A stretch of 64,000 nt of DNA from Advenella kashmirensis W13003. Its GTDB lineage: Bacteria > Pseudomonadota > Gammaproteobacteria > Burkholderiales > Burkholderiaceae_B. The stretch spans positions 1,674,710-1,738,709 of the forward strand of contig NZ_KI650979.1 of the NCBI RefSeq assembly GCF_000506985.1. The letters are read 5' to 3'. This document shows, piece after piece, positions 45,437 to 55,623 of the stretch. Within the stretch, counting starts at the first letter, position 1. Each line of letters opens with the position of its first letter. The notes under the pieces are model-generated. The model had not been told where the DNA came from and searched no databases. It saw nothing but the letters and a program-made list of their open reading frames with translations. A program made the translations under genes and the position numbers.

Positions 45437-45577
45437 GGAAGTGATCGTGTTCCCGGGCTCTATCCTGCGCCATGCATTGGGCTGCATGCGTATGGGTCTA
45501 TGTACCGGACAACACGATATGTAACAGCCCGTGCCCGGGTACAGGATAAAACCAGATTAATTTCAGGAGAACAACGA

Positions 45578-46807
45578 ATGAGTCAGAAAAGCGGGCCGCT
45601 CTCGCATGTACGAGTACTGGACCTGAGCCGCATTATGGCAGCACCGTGGGCCAGTCAGTTGCTGGCGGACATGGGGGCCACGGTCATCAAGGTCGAGCGA
45701 CCGGTGCATGGCGACGACACACGCGCCTGGGGGCCTCCATTTCTGCAGGACAGTGAGGGAAACAACACCGCCGAGGCGGGTTATTATTTATCCGTAAACC
45801 GGGGCAAGGAATCCATTACGGTGGCCCTGGATACGCCCGAGGGCCAGCAGATTGTACGTGATCTGGCTGTCGATTGCGATATTGTGCTGGAGAACTTCAA
45901 GGCCGGCGCGCTGGCCAGGTATGGGCTCGATTACGCAAGCCTGAAAGAGGTGAATCCGAAGCTGATCTATTGTTCTGTCACCGGCTTTGGCCAGGACGGC
46001 CCCCGCAAGGAAGAAGCCGCCTATGACTTTCTGATTCAGGCGATGGGCGGTCTGATGAGCATCACCGGCGAGCGCGATGACAAGCCCGGCGGCGGGCCGC
46101 AAAAAGTGGGCATTCCGATCGTGGATCTGATGACCGGCATGTATACGGCTGTCGCGGTGCTCGCCGCCCTGGCCAATCGGGAGCGGACCGGCGAGGGCGA
46201 GTACATTGATCTGGCGATGCTGGACGTCCAGACGGCGGTGTTGTCCAATCAGGCCATGAACCATTTGCTGTCCGGCAAGACGCCCAAGCGGGGCGGCAAC
46301 GCCCATCCGAATATTCAGCCGCAGGACGTATATTCCTGCAGCGATGGCGATGTGATCCTGGCTGTCGGCAATGACCGGCAGTTTGTCAAATTATGTGATG
46401 CGGTCAAGCGCCCCGAACTGGCGACCGATGCGCGTTTCAGTGTCAATGCGCAGCGTGCGATCAATGTACGTGAGCTCACGACGCTGTTGCAGGACGAGTT
46501 TTCCGGCTGGCGGCGGGCTGATCTGGTTGCCGCCCTGGGCGCGGCCGGCGTGCCTTGTGGTCCGATCAACAGTATCCCGGAAGTGTTCCAGGAGCCGCAG
46601 GTGCAGCACCGCCGCATGTTGCGTACGCTGCCACACCCGGCCGGCGTCACCTTACCGCAGGTGGTGTGCCCGATCAACTTTGCCAACCGGCCACTGCAGT
46701 TTGAATCACCACCACCGCAGCTGGGACAACACACTGACAAAATACTCACTGATCTGGGCTATGACGCGGCACATATCGCCGGCTTGCGCGAATCGGGCAT
46801 TGTTTGA
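45578..46807 (+). CDS. Class III CoA-transferase (CaiB/BaiF family), second copy
   Basis: The start at 45578 follows CAGGAGA and gives 409 residues; the frame is open to 45404 but that part is not conserved-looking. Landmarks mirror the first copy: SHVRVLDLSRIMAAPWASQL, LADMGATVIKVERPVHGDD, VLENFKAGALARYGLDY and PIVDLMTG with the likely catalytic aspartate. It transfers CoA to a carboxylic acid. It is followed by an enoyl-CoA hydratase gene and a GntR regulator gene and is divergent from a carboxylate receptor, so it probably activates the imported acid. Confidence 0.88.
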   Translation: MSQKSGPLSHVRVLDLSRIMAAPWASQLLADMGATVIKVERPVHGDDTRAWGPPFLQDSEGNNTAEAGYYLSVNRGKESITVALDTPEGQQIVRDLAVDCDIVLENFKAGALARYGLDYASLKEVNPKLIYCSVTGFGQDGPRKEEAAYDFLIQAMGGLMSITGERDDKPGGGPQKVGIPIVDLMTGMYTAVAVLAALANRERTGEGEYIDLAMLDVQTAVLSNQAMNHLLSGKTPKRGGNAHPNIQPQDVYSCSDGDVILAVGNDRQFVKLCDAVKRPELATDARFSVNAQRAINVRELTTLLQDEFSGWRRADLVAALGAAGVPCGPINSIPEVFQEPQVQHRRMLRTLPHPAGVTLPQVVCPINFANRPLQFESPPPQLGQHTDKILTDLGYDAAHIAGLRESGIV

Positions 46808-46827
46808 TTAACAAGGAAATGGAAGCG

Positions 46828-47592
46828 ATGAAAGAAATCCAATTGGAAAAGCAGGGCAAAATTGCGGTGGTCACGCTTGATTCACCTCCCGTCAACGCGC
46901 TGACACTGGCGCGCTACGAGGCCATTACGGAAACGTTCGAAGCCATCAACGGCATGGACGACATCAATGTCGTTGTGTTTACCGCCAAAGGCACAAAAGC
47001 CTTCTGCGCGGGTCTGGAACTCAAGGAGTTCCTGGCCGCCACGCCCGAAGAGGATCCGGGCAGGGCCAAGGTGGTTCGCGCCACATTCCGGGCTATACGG
47101 CATTGCGCGGTTCCGGTCATTGCGGCAGTCAATGGTCCGGCATTGGGTGCGGGCAGCGTGCTGGCCAGCAGCAGCGATATTCGCGTCGCATCAGAAAAAG
47201 CGACATTTTCCATGCCGGAAATCAATGTGGGCCGTTGCGGTGGCGGCGCGCATACGGGCCGTCTGGTACCCCAGGGCAGCTTGCGCTACATGGCGTTCAC
47301 CGGTGAGCAGATCAGTGCGTGGGAGGCCCATCGGGTCGGCTTTGTCGAGCGAGTCGTTACACCTCGCCAGCTTATGCCGACGGCCATGGATATGGCAAAC
47401 GTGATTGCTTCGAAGAGCCGGGTCGGCCTGGTGACGATGAAAGAAGCGCTGAACCGGATTGAAAATATGCCGGTCGATGAGGGCTACGAACTCGAACAAC
47501 AGTACAGTACCAAGCTGATGCACTCCGAAGACGCGCGTGAAGCTGTGCGTGCGGTCGTGGAGAAACGGGCGCCGGTCTTCAAGGGACGATAG
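46828..47592 (+). CDS. Enoyl-CoA hydratase/isomerase
   Basis: The ATG at 46828 has AAGGAA about nine bases upstream; 46819 is an in-frame alternative. The 254-residue crotonase has SPPVNALTLARYEAI, KAFCAGLELKEFL and NGPALGAGSVLASSSDIRVA, which form the oxyanion hole. The usual hydratase glutamates at the two catalytic positions are not both evident (MPEINVGRCGGGAH), so isomerase, hydrolase or lyase activity is possible. It lies directly after the CoA-transferase gene, with which it probably works. Confidence 0.85.
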   Translation: MKEIQLEKQGKIAVVTLDSPPVNALTLARYEAITETFEAINGMDDINVVVFTAKGTKAFCAGLELKEFLAATPEEDPGRAKVVRATFRAIRHCAVPVIAAVNGPALGAGSVLASSSDIRVASEKATFSMPEINVGRCGGGAHTGRLVPQGSLRYMAFTGEQISAWEAHRVGFVERVVTPRQLMPTAMDMANVIASKSRVGLVTMKEALNRIENMPVDEGYELEQQYSTKLMHSEDAREAVRAVVEKRAPVFKGR

Positions 47593-47728
47593 TCTGGTTG
47601 TTCGCCCTTTTGCGATACGTCGTCAGAGATGACTGGCTATAATGCACAAGTGAATGACAATGCCGCTGGCGGGGTACCCACAGGGATGTTTTGCACCCGA
47701 GTATTCCTCGCCACACCATGGACAAAAA

Positions 47729-48484
47729 ATGACGCAAGCGCCGAACAAAAGCAGCACCGCTCCCATTGATTTCAGCCGCAGCGCCGCGGCCCGTTATGTA
47801 CAACTGGCCAGCCTGTTCCGGCGACGCGTGGAGTCGGGGCAGTGGCCTGTTGGTTCGCAGATTCCGACGGTCGATGAACTGGCCGACGAGTGTCAGGTAG
47901 CGCGTGCAACAGTGCGGCAGGCGCTGGACCTGCTGGAAGAGGAAAAACTGATTGAGCGTTACCGCGCCAAAGGCACCTTTGTCACGGGCAAGCCCCAGGA
48001 ACAGTTCTGGTGCGAAGTGGCGTCCAACTGGGACGGGCAGCTGATTGCGCCGGAAGGCGTCAGCCTTGAAATCCTGGCGGCGCGCGACCGGCGCATGCCC
48101 GCGACGGCTGATCTGTCGCTGGGCCAGCTGGCGCAAAGCTATCAGTACTGGAAACGCCGGCACTGGCGCAATGACCGCCCTTATTACCTGGGCGAAGTAT
48201 TCATCGATGAAAAAATCTGTCGCCGTATCCCCGCCAAGGCGTTCGAGACCAAGACCTCGATGCGTATCCTGCGCGAGTTGCCGGGGCTGGAGATCGTCGA
48301 GGCGCATCAGACCCTGACGCTGGGCTCGGCCGATCCGGAACTGGCAGACTTGCTGCAACTGCCCCTGAATGCGCCGGTGGCCCATGTGCATCGCAGTGCC
48401 GTGGACCAGAATGGCACGATTGTTTTTATCGGCGACGGAGTCTATCGCGGTGACGTGGTCCGCCTTGATATCAAACTGAAGTAG
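47729..48484 (+). CDS. GntR/UTRA-family transcriptional regulator
   Basis: The protein has 251 residues from 47729. A GntR winged helix (RYVQLASLFRRRVESGQWPV, QIPTVDELADECQVARATVR) covers about residues 22-90. An HutC-type UTRA ligand-binding domain fills the rest. It follows the CoA-transferase and hydratase genes and likely senses the cluster's substrate. The inverted repeat at 45411-45436 is the proposed target. The start has a weak ribosome-binding site. Confidence 0.85.
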   Translation: MTQAPNKSSTAPIDFSRSAAARYVQLASLFRRRVESGQWPVGSQIPTVDELADECQVARATVRQALDLLEEEKLIERYRAKGTFVTGKPQEQFWCEVASNWDGQLIAPEGVSLEILAARDRRMPATADLSLGQLAQSYQYWKRRHWRNDRPYYLGEVFIDEKICRRIPAKAFETKTSMRILRELPGLEIVEAHQTLTLGSADPELADLLQLPLNAPVAHVHRSAVDQNGTIVFIGDGVYRGDVVRLDIKLK

Positions 48485-48544
48485 AAAACATCAGGCTGAA
48501 GTAGAAAGCCTCAGGTTGAAATGAAGGCGCGGCAAAGTGCCAAT

Positions 48545-49174
48545 CTATTTGCTGCTTGTGGCCAGCTTGAATGCCAGACCCACAAACACCACGGCGGCCA
48601 GGCGGTTGATTAGGCGCTGCGCCAGTGCCGATTGCTTCAAATATCGTCCGACGAAGCTCGAAAACACGGCAACCACATTGAATATCAGCAGCGCACAGAC
48701 CAGGAAAATCGCGCTCAGGGCCAGCAACTGCCAGGTGACCGAGCCGGCTTCGGGATGCGCAAACTGCGGCAGGAACGCCAGAAAGAAAATACTGACTTTC
48801 GGATTGGTGGCGCTCATGAGAATCCCGCTACGATAAAACTGCATATTACTGCGGCGCGCGGGCGCGGTTTCTGTGGTGGCGAATACGGGCGGCGCACGCC
48901 AGGCCTGCCAGGCCATATAGAGCAGATAGGCTGCGCCGATCAGTTTGAGCACCAGGAAAGCAGTGGGTGATGCGGCAATCAGGGCAGCTATGCCGATGGT
49001 GACGATAAAGGTATGCCACAGAAGCCCAGTGCACAAACCCAAGGTAATCATAAAACCGGCGCGCCAGCCCCAAAGCATGGACTGAAATAGCACGAACAGA
49101 TTGTCCGGCCCGGGCGAGAGGGCCAGCAGGCAGGCGATACCCGCAAAAACCAATGCGGTGTCAAGGCTGATCAT
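48545..49174 (-). CDS. LysE/RhtB-family exporter
   Basis: The 209-residue membrane protein has about six helices and the family signature LALSPGPDNLFVLFQSML near residues 18-35, with NPKVSIFFLAFLPQF in the middle. Such proteins export amino acids such as homoserine, threonine, lysine or their analogues. GGAGA precedes the ATG. It diverges from the cystathionine beta-lyase gene with only 65 bases between starts, so an amino-acid substrate linked to sulfur metabolism is possible. Confidence 0.87.
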   Translation of the reverse strand: MISLDTALVFAGIACLLALSPGPDNLFVLFQSMLWGWRAGFMITLGLCTGLLWHTFIVTIGIAALIAASPTAFLVLKLIGAAYLLYMAWQAWRAPPVFATTETAPARRSNMQFYRSGILMSATNPKVSIFFLAFLPQFAHPEAGSVTWQLLALSAIFLVCALLIFNVVAVFSSFVGRYLKQSALAQRLINRLAAVVFVGLAFKLATSSK

Positions 49175-49196
49175 GGTGTCTCCGATGCCGGGTGGC

Positions 49197-49202
49197 TATA
49201 AT
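49197..49202 (+). promoter_or_regulatory. Minus-10 box of the metC promoter
   Basis: A consensus TATAAT lies 37 bases before the metC ATG in the 65-base gap to the divergent exporter gene. No strong minus-35 hexamer was found 16-18 bases upstream. Confidence 0.45.
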
Positions 49203-49239
49203 GATTGACTGTTTGAATCATAAACCACAGGACCGTGTC

Positions 49240-50439
49240 ATGTCTTCCGAGTCATCCATTCATACCCGTTTACAGCATTTGGGCACCGCGCCGTGTGATG
49301 CGCAGCATCCTGTTGCACCGGTGGGATTGCCGTCCATCCGCACCAGTACGGTTCGCTTCAATACTGTCGAAGATCTCGAAAAAACCTACCGGCGCAAGAA
49401 TGGTGGCGAGCGGCTGGTCACGTATGGGCGCATGGGAATGGAAACGCATGCAGCGCTGGAGGATGTTTTCTGCGCACTGGAAGGCGGGCAGCGGGCTTTT
49501 CTGGCCTCTTCGGGCCTGGGTGCCATCAGCATGGCCCTGCTGTCGCTGTTAAGTGCAGGCGACCACTTGCTTGCGGCCGATTGCGTGTATGGTCCGGTTT
49601 ATCATCTGAGCAATACGGTGCTTGGACGCATGGGCATTGAGGCGACGTTTACATCCGCCAAAGACGTGCAGGCCCTGGCGAAGCATGTCAAACCCAATAC
49701 AAAAATATTGTATGTTGAAGCGCCCGGCTCACTGCTGATGGAAATGCTGGACATGCCCGCCCTGGCCGCGTTTGCAAAGGAACATGGGCTGATCCTGGTC
49801 ACTGACAATACCTGGGGCTCCGGCTATGCCTATCAACCCCTGGCGCTGGGCGCCGATGTCAGTATTGTGGCGGGTACCAAATATGTGGCCGGGCACTCGG
49901 ATCTCATGCTGGGCGCCGTCATTGCCAATGATCCGGCTCTGATCAAAACCATCGATACCAACCAGTACGCCATGGGATTTTCCGTGAGCGCAGACGACGC
50001 CTGGCTGGCTATTCGCGGTGTGCGTACGCTGCCGGTACGAATGCAACAGCACGCCCGCAATGCGCTGGACGTTTGCCAGTGGCTGGCGCAGCAACCGGCA
50101 GTCCGGCAAATTTTTCATCCGGCCTGGCCCGACGATGCCGGTCATGTATTGTGGAAGCGCGATTGCACCGGTTCCAATGGGCTGCTTTCAGTCGCACTGG
50201 ATATGTCGCCGGCGCAGGTGCGCGCTTTTGTCAACGCATTGACCCTGTTTGGTATTGGCTATTCCTGGGGCGGCTATGAAAGCCTGGTGCAGTGGGTTGA
50301 CACCGGTTTTCTGCGAAACCATGCCTATTTCGGCAAGCTTGCGGATACTGCGGTGCAGGTCGTACGCCTGCATATTGGTTTGGAAGCGGTGGAAGACGTG
50401 ATCGCGGACCTGCAGCAGGCCATGCAGAAAGCGCTCTGA
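49240..50439 (+). CDS. metC: Cystathionine beta-lyase
   Basis: The start at 49240 gives 399 residues and a typical opening (IHTRLQHLGTAP). The protein is a Cys/Met-metabolism PLP enzyme: YGRMGMETHAALEDVFCALE, DNTWGSGYAYQPL, and SIVAGTKYVAGHSDLMLG with the PLP lysine. It cleaves cystathionine to homocysteine, pyruvate and ammonia in methionine synthesis. Cystathionine gamma-synthase-like or methionine gamma-lyase activity cannot be ruled out from sequence alone, but the active-site pattern and length favour MetC. Confidence 0.88.
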   Translation: MSSESSIHTRLQHLGTAPCDAQHPVAPVGLPSIRTSTVRFNTVEDLEKTYRRKNGGERLVTYGRMGMETHAALEDVFCALEGGQRAFLASSGLGAISMALLSLLSAGDHLLAADCVYGPVYHLSNTVLGRMGIEATFTSAKDVQALAKHVKPNTKILYVEAPGSLLMEMLDMPALAAFAKEHGLILVTDNTWGSGYAYQPLALGADVSIVAGTKYVAGHSDLMLGAVIANDPALIKTIDTNQYAMGFSVSADDAWLAIRGVRTLPVRMQQHARNALDVCQWLAQQPAVRQIFHPAWPDDAGHVLWKRDCTGSNGLLSVALDMSPAQVRAFVNALTLFGIGYSWGGYESLVQWVDTGFLRNHAYFGKLADTAVQVVRLHIGLEAVEDVIADLQQAMQKAL

Positions 50440-50505
50440 TTACCTGGTCGGGGCACGCCTGCTCCGACGGGTCTCACTCTGCGCCGGTCCTATCCTGGGA
50501 CGATC

Positions 50506-51396
50506 TTATTCTGGCGTATGCGAGCTGGGGAGCGAGGGCAACAGTAGCTCTGCGCATTGCTTCTGGCGAGTCAGCTGCAGTGCCGCAATAACCTGGTCAC
50601 ATGCATAGGTCGCGGCGTCAAACACCGTTGAGCCGGTCAATAACCGTCCTGTCAGCGTTGCGGTGAACAAATCACCGGTGCCTTTGGGCATGACTTCAAT
50701 GCGAGGATGGGTCAACACGGTGTGTTGCTGACGGTCGACAACCGCCACCAGCATCTGGTTGGCCGGCCACGTTGCGGGCGCGGCGCTGGTGACAATGACC
50801 CATTGTGTGCGTCCGGTCAGCAGGGTGCGTGCGGCGGTAACGACGCTCTCAATGTCCGGGCTGGGCAGCCCGGTCAGTTGCTGTAACTCGAAACTGTTGG
50901 GCGTCAGCCCGTCGGCCAGCGGCAGCAGGTGGCGACGGTAGGCCTCGGCCATGCCCGGACTCACATATTCGCCGGTATCGTGATCACCCAGCACGGGATC
51001 GACGATCAGTTTCAGGGCTGACCGGGTTTCAAGCATGCGGCTGACCCAGTCGCCCAGCATATGGACTTGTTCCGGACCGCCCATGTAACCTGCCAGTACC
51101 GCCTGAAGCCCGGCCAGTGCGCCGCGCGCAGACAGATCGGACAGATAGCCTGCGAACCATTCGTCGGGGATGGTACCGCCATGCACAGTGGGGTAATGAG
51201 GGGTGTTGCTGAACACGACTGTGGGCACGGTGGCCACCAGCAGTCCCTGGGCGGCAAGAGCGGGAACCGCCACGTTATTGCCTACGCGGCCATAGACCAC
51301 CTGAGATTGAACCGACACGACGTCAATGGGCAGCGGGTTTAAGGTCGCATTCGGCTCAGTCGTGTCTGCGGACGGTTTGATGGGAACGGTGCGCAT
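50506..51396 (-). CDS. pdxY: Pyridoxal kinase PdxY
   Basis: The ATG at 51396 overlaps the yggS stop by one base (TAATG), giving 296 residues. It is a ribokinase-fold enzyme with [19 protein letters not shown], the [17 protein letters not shown] segment, [13 protein letters not shown] and [12 protein letters not shown] with the catalytic aspartate. It phosphorylates pyridoxal and related B6 vitamers to PLP. Direct coupling to yggS groups PLP supply with PLP homeostasis. Confidence 0.9.
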   Translation of the reverse strand: MRTVPIKPSADTTEPNATLNPLPIDVVSVQSQVVYGRVGNNVAVPALAAQGLLVATVPTVVFSNTPHYPTVHGGTIPDEWFAGYLSDLSARGALAGLQAVLAGYMGGPEQVHMLGDWVSRMLETRSALKLIVDPVLGDHDTGEYVSPGMAEAYRRHLLPLADGLTPNSFELQQLTGLPSPDIESVVTAARTLLTGRTQWVIVTSAAPATWPANQMLVAVVDRQQHTVLTHPRIEVMPKGTGDLFTATLTGRLLTGSTVFDAATYACDQVIAALQLTRQKQCAELLLPSLPSSHTPE

Positions 51397-52211
51397 TAAT
51401 TGTTGTTTTCCGCTGTGGCCGAGGGCCAATAGTAGGCGTCCGGCGTTGAGCGTGCGCCGAAAATAGCCTGGCCGACACGCACCACCGTTGCACCTTCTTC
51501 AATCGCGATTTCATAGTCGCCCGACATGCCCATGGACAATTCATCAAGCGAGACACCATCAGGCGCGTCCTGGCGCAATCTGTCGCGCAGCTCCCGCAAG
51601 AGTACAAAGCAGCGTCGCACCTGCCCGGCTTCGGCAGACAGGACCGCGAGCGTCATGAAACCGCGCACGCGCAAGGCCGAAAAGGTCGGCAACTGGCGCA
51701 GGAAGGTCGCGACCTCGTCGGGCGGCAGACCGTATTTGCTGGCTTCTCCGGAGGTGTTGACCTGTACGAATACATCCAGACAGCGCCCTTCGGCCTGCAG
51801 ACGCCGTTCCAGCGCTTCGGCCACGCGCAGGCTGTCGAGCGCCTGAAATTCGGCGGCGAAACGCGCGACCAGTTTGGCTTTGTTGGTTTGTAAATGCCCA
51901 ATGACCGACCAGCGCAAATCTTCCAGATCGGTCATGGCTTCCCATTTGCGATACGCTTCCTGCGGCTTGTTTTCGCCGAACATGCGGCACCCGGCGCCAT
52001 AGGCCAGACGCAGACTGCCTTCCGGTTTGGTTTTGCTGACCGGCAGCAGGCGTACGCTGGCGGGATCGCGCCCCACCCGCTGGCACGCGGCTGCGATGCG
52101 TGCATGGACAGCCGTCAGATTACGGCGGAAGTCTTCAGTCGATTCGGCTTGCGGCCAGCGACCGTGCCGGTCGTGAAGGGTGGTTGTTGCCAGGGGCGTA
52201 TTCGTCTTCAT
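51396..52211 (-). CDS. yggS: Pyridoxal phosphate homeostasis protein (YggS/PROSC family)
   Basis: The protein of 271 residues has the alanine-racemase-like barrel of this family: [20 protein letters not shown] with the PLP lysine, [41 protein letters not shown] and [16 protein letters not shown]. YggS proteins carry PLP and keep B6 and amino-acid pools balanced, without known catalysis. The ATG at 52211 has GTGGGA upstream. The gene abuts pdxY. Confidence 0.9.
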   Translation of the reverse strand: MKTNTPLATTTLHDRHGRWPQAESTEDFRRNLTAVHARIAAACQRVGRDPASVRLLPVSKTKPEGSLRLAYGAGCRMFGENKPQEAYRKWEAMTDLEDLRWSVIGHLQTNKAKLVARFAAEFQALDSLRVAEALERRLQAEGRCLDVFVQVNTSGEASKYGLPPDEVATFLRQLPTFSALRVRGFMTLAVLSAEAGQVRRCFVLLRELRDRLRQDAPDGVSLDELSMGMSGDYEIAIEEGATVVRVGQAIFGARSTPDAYYWPSATAENNN

Positions 52212-52306
52212 GTATCCCACTCGCTGTCAAGGCGTGTGCCGTCTTGCTTCAAATGCAAAACGTTGCCGTCTTTGCATCGGGCAACGTTTTGATCACGCCA
52301 GGCTGA

Positions 52307-52942
52307 TTACTTTTTCTCGGCCAGGACTTGATCCAGCAGTTTCTGGGCCTGCGTAATGCTGGACGCATAGTCGCCGGTCATGCCGGGCGAGGTCACGTAT
52401 TTGCCGCCGACGGCAATGGACGGCGTGCCTTCAATCGCGTAGGTGTCGGTCATCTCGGTGGCGCGTTTGACTTTGGCGGTTACACCAAAAGAGTCGAAAG
52501 CCGAAGTAAAGGTTGCCTTGTCGATTCCCTGGTCAGCGGCCCAGTCAACAATGGCATCCTTGGTGAACAGCTTTTTGCCTTGCTTGTGAATTGCATCGAA
52601 AACCTTGGGATGCAGATCAAGCTTGTCCAGTGCTTCAAGTGAATAATACAGCTGTTGCATGGGTTGCATGGCGGCATTGAAAGCGACCGGGACGCGGATG
52701 AAGGCCACGTTGGAGGGCAGGGTTTTAACCCATTTTTCTATCATGGGTTCCATCTCGGCACAATGCGGGCAGCTGTAGGCAAAGAACTCCATTACTTCGA
52801 CTTTGTCGCCGGATCCGGACGGCTGGGCCGTGTTGAGGGTTTTGAATGCCGGACCGGACTGGGCCATTGCGGGCACCAAAGCCGTCGCGCCCATAAGCAG
52901 GGCTGCGGATACGAAACGAAACAAGGTGGAAGATGATTTCAT
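52307..52942 (-). CDS. dsbA: Periplasmic disulfide oxidoreductase DsbA
   Basis: The start at 52942 gives 211 residues with a signal peptide (MKSSSTLFRFVSAALLMG, cleavage after AMA near residue 26). The thioredoxin fold carries the CPHC active site at residues 58-61, a helical insert, and a cis-proline in EGTPSIAVGG. DsbA introduces disulfides into exported proteins. It follows argS and the SPOR gene on the minus strand, an order conserved in many Burkholderiales. Confidence 0.92.
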   Translation of the reverse strand: MKSSSTLFRFVSAALLMGATALVPAMAQSGPAFKTLNTAQPSGSGDKVEVMEFFAYSCPHCAEMEPMIEKWVKTLPSNVAFIRVPVAFNAAMQPMQQLYYSLEALDKLDLHPKVFDAIHKQGKKLFTKDAIVDWAADQGIDKATFTSAFDSFGVTAKVKRATEMTDTYAIEGTPSIAVGGKYVTSPGMTGDYASSITQAQKLLDQVLAEKK

Positions 52943-53063
52943 AGTGGGATTCTTCAATTGGGTTAATAATCGGACATGTTGCCCCTGTGCGGAATCTTTG
53001 CAGATCAAACGCTATTGCAATAGGACACAACGGGCAGGGTAAAGTTCCCGTTCCATGTTCGGC

Positions 53064-53894
53064 CTAACGTACGATCGTGGAGCTGATTTTGGCTCCGGAC
53101 AGCTGGGCACGGGATTCGCGCAGTTCCTGTTCATTGTTGAACGGACCGATACGAACGCGATTGACATCCATATTGTTCACTCTGGCTTTCTGGATCTGCA
53201 CATTGAAACCCATCATGATCATGCGCGCGCGAAAGGCGTCGGCTTCTTTTTCATCCCGATAGGACCCCACTTGCAGGTAGCGCGGAACCGCATTGCTGCT
53301 TTGGCTGGCCGCGGTATTGCCGGTGGCCGCGGCTTTGTTGTCGTTGCGGCTGGCGGCAGGCTCTGCTGCCTTGCCAGGTGCCGTATTTGCGACGGATGCG
53401 GATGATTTTGGCTGTGCTGCAGGCGTTTTATCGGCCGGCAGCGTGTTGATCAGCGAGGCAATCTGGTCGTCATCGGACTTTGGCGATGTTTTGGCTGGTG
53501 GTGTTGCAGGACTGGCCGGTGTGAGGCCGTTGCCGGTGGTGAACGGCATATCGCCGGCGTTCTCCGGAATGCCGATGAGCGGGGCCAGCGGATCAATTTT
53601 GTCTCGGACGGGAGGCTGCCGTGCCGAATTGATGCTGCCGTCACTGTTCATCCAGGCATTGGGGTCAATGAGCGGCGCACCCGGGCGCGGTTGTCCGACA
53701 AGCGGACCAGGCTGGCCGTTAGCCGGCTGGCGTGGGTCCTGGATGGGCGAAGGCGAACGCATGATCATGAACGCCGCCACCGCCGCGACGGACAGGCCGA
53801 TGATCAGGCCGAGCAGGACTGACGAGAATGTCATGCCTTTGCCGGATGAAGACCGGGTGCTGCGGGAGGCGGGGCGTTTCTTGCGTGTTGCCAT
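53064..53894 (-). CDS. SPOR-domain cell-division protein, FtsN-like
   Basis: The 276-residue protein has a basic cytoplasmic start (MATRKKRPASRSTRSS), one membrane helix near residues 23-45, a Pro/Ala-rich periplasmic stretch, and a C-terminal SPOR domain from about residue 203 (YLQVGSYRDEKEADAFRARM, then VRIGPFNNEQELRES). SPOR domains bind denuded septal peptidoglycan. The layout is that of FtsN, though short sequence similarity alone does not prove the role. It lies 15 bases after argS. Confidence 0.85.
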   Translation of the reverse strand: MATRKKRPASRSTRSSSGKGMTFSSVLLGLIIGLSVAAVAAFMIMRSPSPIQDPRQPANGQPGPLVGQPRPGAPLIDPNAWMNSDGSINSARQPPVRDKIDPLAPLIGIPENAGDMPFTTGNGLTPASPATPPAKTSPKSDDDQIASLINTLPADKTPAAQPKSSASVANTAPGKAAEPAASRNDNKAAATGNTAASQSSNAVPRYLQVGSYRDEKEADAFRARMIMMGFNVQIQKARVNNMDVNRVRIGPFNNEQELRESRAQLSGAKISSTIVR

Positions 53895-53909
53895 GGGGAA
53901 CAGTCTCGC

Positions 53910-55592
53910 TTACATTTGCTGGGGCGCGGACACACCCAGCAGGGACAGGCCATTGGCAATGACCTGACGGGTGGCATCGGCCAGACGCAGCCGCGCACGT
54001 TTCAATTCGATATCGTCAATCATGATGCGTTCGGCGTTGTACCAGGCATGAAAATCGGCCGCGCATTCCTGAAGCCAGAATGCCAGCTGATGCGGCGCCA
54101 GTTCCTGGCCGGCGGTCTGGATCAGGCCCGGCAATTCGGCCAGTCGCTTGAGCAGCGTGATTTCGGTGGGAGCCACCAGCCGGCTGCTGTCGGCGCTGCT
54201 CAGACTATCGGTCAGGTTTGCAGAATCGCGCAGCAATTTGCAGATACGCGCGTGCGCATACTGAACATAATATACCGGATTCTCTTCACCCTTTGCCAGT
54301 GCCAGATCAATATCGAAGACAAACTCGGTATCGGCCTTGCGCTGGATCAGGAAATAACGGACCGCGTCCTGCCCGACCCAGTCGATCAGGTCACGCATGG
54401 TGACATAACTGCCGGCGCGTTTGGAAATCTTGACTTCCTGGCCATTGCGCATGACCTTGACCATTTTATGTAGGATATACGAAGGGTAGGTCTTTGGAAT
54501 ACCCAGCTCCAGCGCTTGCAGGCCGGCCCGCACGCGCGCAATGGTGCCGTGGTGATCGGTGCCCTGGATATTGATGGCGTGGGTATAGCCACGGTTCCAT
54601 TTGGTGACGTGATAGGCGACATCCGGTACGAAATACGTGTATCCACCGTCGGATTTGCGCATGACGCGGTCCTTATCATCGCCCGTACCCAGCTCGGTCG
54701 TCTTCAGCCACAGGGCGTTTTCATGTTCGTAGGTGTAGCCGCTGGCGATCAGCTTGTTGACGGTCTCTTCTACCTTGCCGTCGTTGTAAAGCGAGCTTTC
54801 AAGATAGTAGTTGTCAAACTTCAGACCGAAAGCCTGCAGGTCCAGATCCTGTTCGCGACGCAGACAGGCAACGGCAAACTGGCGGATGTCTTCCAGCGAG
54901 TCCAGATCGCCGGTGGCGGTGACGCTGCGGCCATCGGCGACGACGGTCGCCTTGTTGCGGTAGTCGCGGGCAATGTCGGCAATGTACTCACCACGATAGC
55001 CGTCTGCGGGATAGGCCTCGTCTTCGGGATTGATACCTCGGGCGCGCGCCTGGGTACTGACGGCCAGATTATGAATCTGGTTGCCGGCATCGTTGTAGTA
55101 GAACTCGCGCAGTACCTGGTAGCCACCCGCGCTGAGCAGGCGGCATACGCAGTCGCCCAGCGCTGCCTGGCGAGCGTGGCCGACATGCAGTGGTCCGGTC
55201 GGGTTGGCCGAGACAAATTCGACAATAACTTTTTCATCGCGGCTTGCGGCATTCCCGTACTGGCTGCCCTGTTGTGCGATGGTATCCAGAACCCGCTGGT
55301 GCGTGGCCTGTGTCAGGCGCAGGTTGATAAAACCGGGTCCGGCCACATCGGCCGATTCCACCACGCCGGCCGCTGCCGGGTTGGCCAGTACATGAGACAC
55401 GATTTCCTGCGCCAGCTCGCGTGGATTACGTCGGGCAGGCTTGGCGATCTGCATGGCGACATTGCTTGCAATATCGCCGTGATCGGCCTGTTTGGGACGC
55501 TCCAGTTTAATGACCGGGCTGGCGTCGGGAAGAAGGTGATGAACGGCTGCCTGTAGCAGCGAAAGAAGATGTTGTTGCAGCTCGGGGAGCAT
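53910..55592 (-). CDS. argS: Arginyl-tRNA synthetase
   Basis: The start at 55592 ([14 protein letters not shown]) gives 560 residues, normal for ArgRS. It has the N-terminal Add-1 domain, [15 protein letters not shown] with HVGH at 136-139, [13 protein letters not shown] as the KMSKS-like loop, and the C-terminal DALR anticodon-binding domain. It charges tRNA(Arg). It is followed by the SPOR gene and dsbA and lies 31 bases downstream of the RHS gene, so read-through from that gene is possible. Confidence 0.95.
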   Translation of the reverse strand: MLPELQQHLLSLLQAAVHHLLPDASPVIKLERPKQADHGDIASNVAMQIAKPARRNPRELAQEIVSHVLANPAAAGVVESADVAGPGFINLRLTQATHQRVLDTIAQQGSQYGNAASRDEKVIVEFVSANPTGPLHVGHARQAALGDCVCRLLSAGGYQVLREFYYNDAGNQIHNLAVSTQARARGINPEDEAYPADGYRGEYIADIARDYRNKATVVADGRSVTATGDLDSLEDIRQFAVACLRREQDLDLQAFGLKFDNYYLESSLYNDGKVEETVNKLIASGYTYEHENALWLKTTELGTGDDKDRVMRKSDGGYTYFVPDVAYHVTKWNRGYTHAINIQGTDHHGTIARVRAGLQALELGIPKTYPSYILHKMVKVMRNGQEVKISKRAGSYVTMRDLIDWVGQDAVRYFLIQRKADTEFVFDIDLALAKGEENPVYYVQYAHARICKLLRDSANLTDSLSSADSSRLVAPTEITLLKRLAELPGLIQTAGQELAPHQLAFWLQECAADFHAWYNAERIMIDDIELKRARLRLADATRQVIANGLSLLGVSAPQQM

Positions 55593-55623
55593 GGCGTCGG
55601 CAGGGGTGGGAAAAAGGCAGATT

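Noticed and set aside
54516-55556. A 346-codon plus-strand open frame opposite argS
   Set aside because: Antisense to the ArgRS catalytic core; no start signal and no motif.
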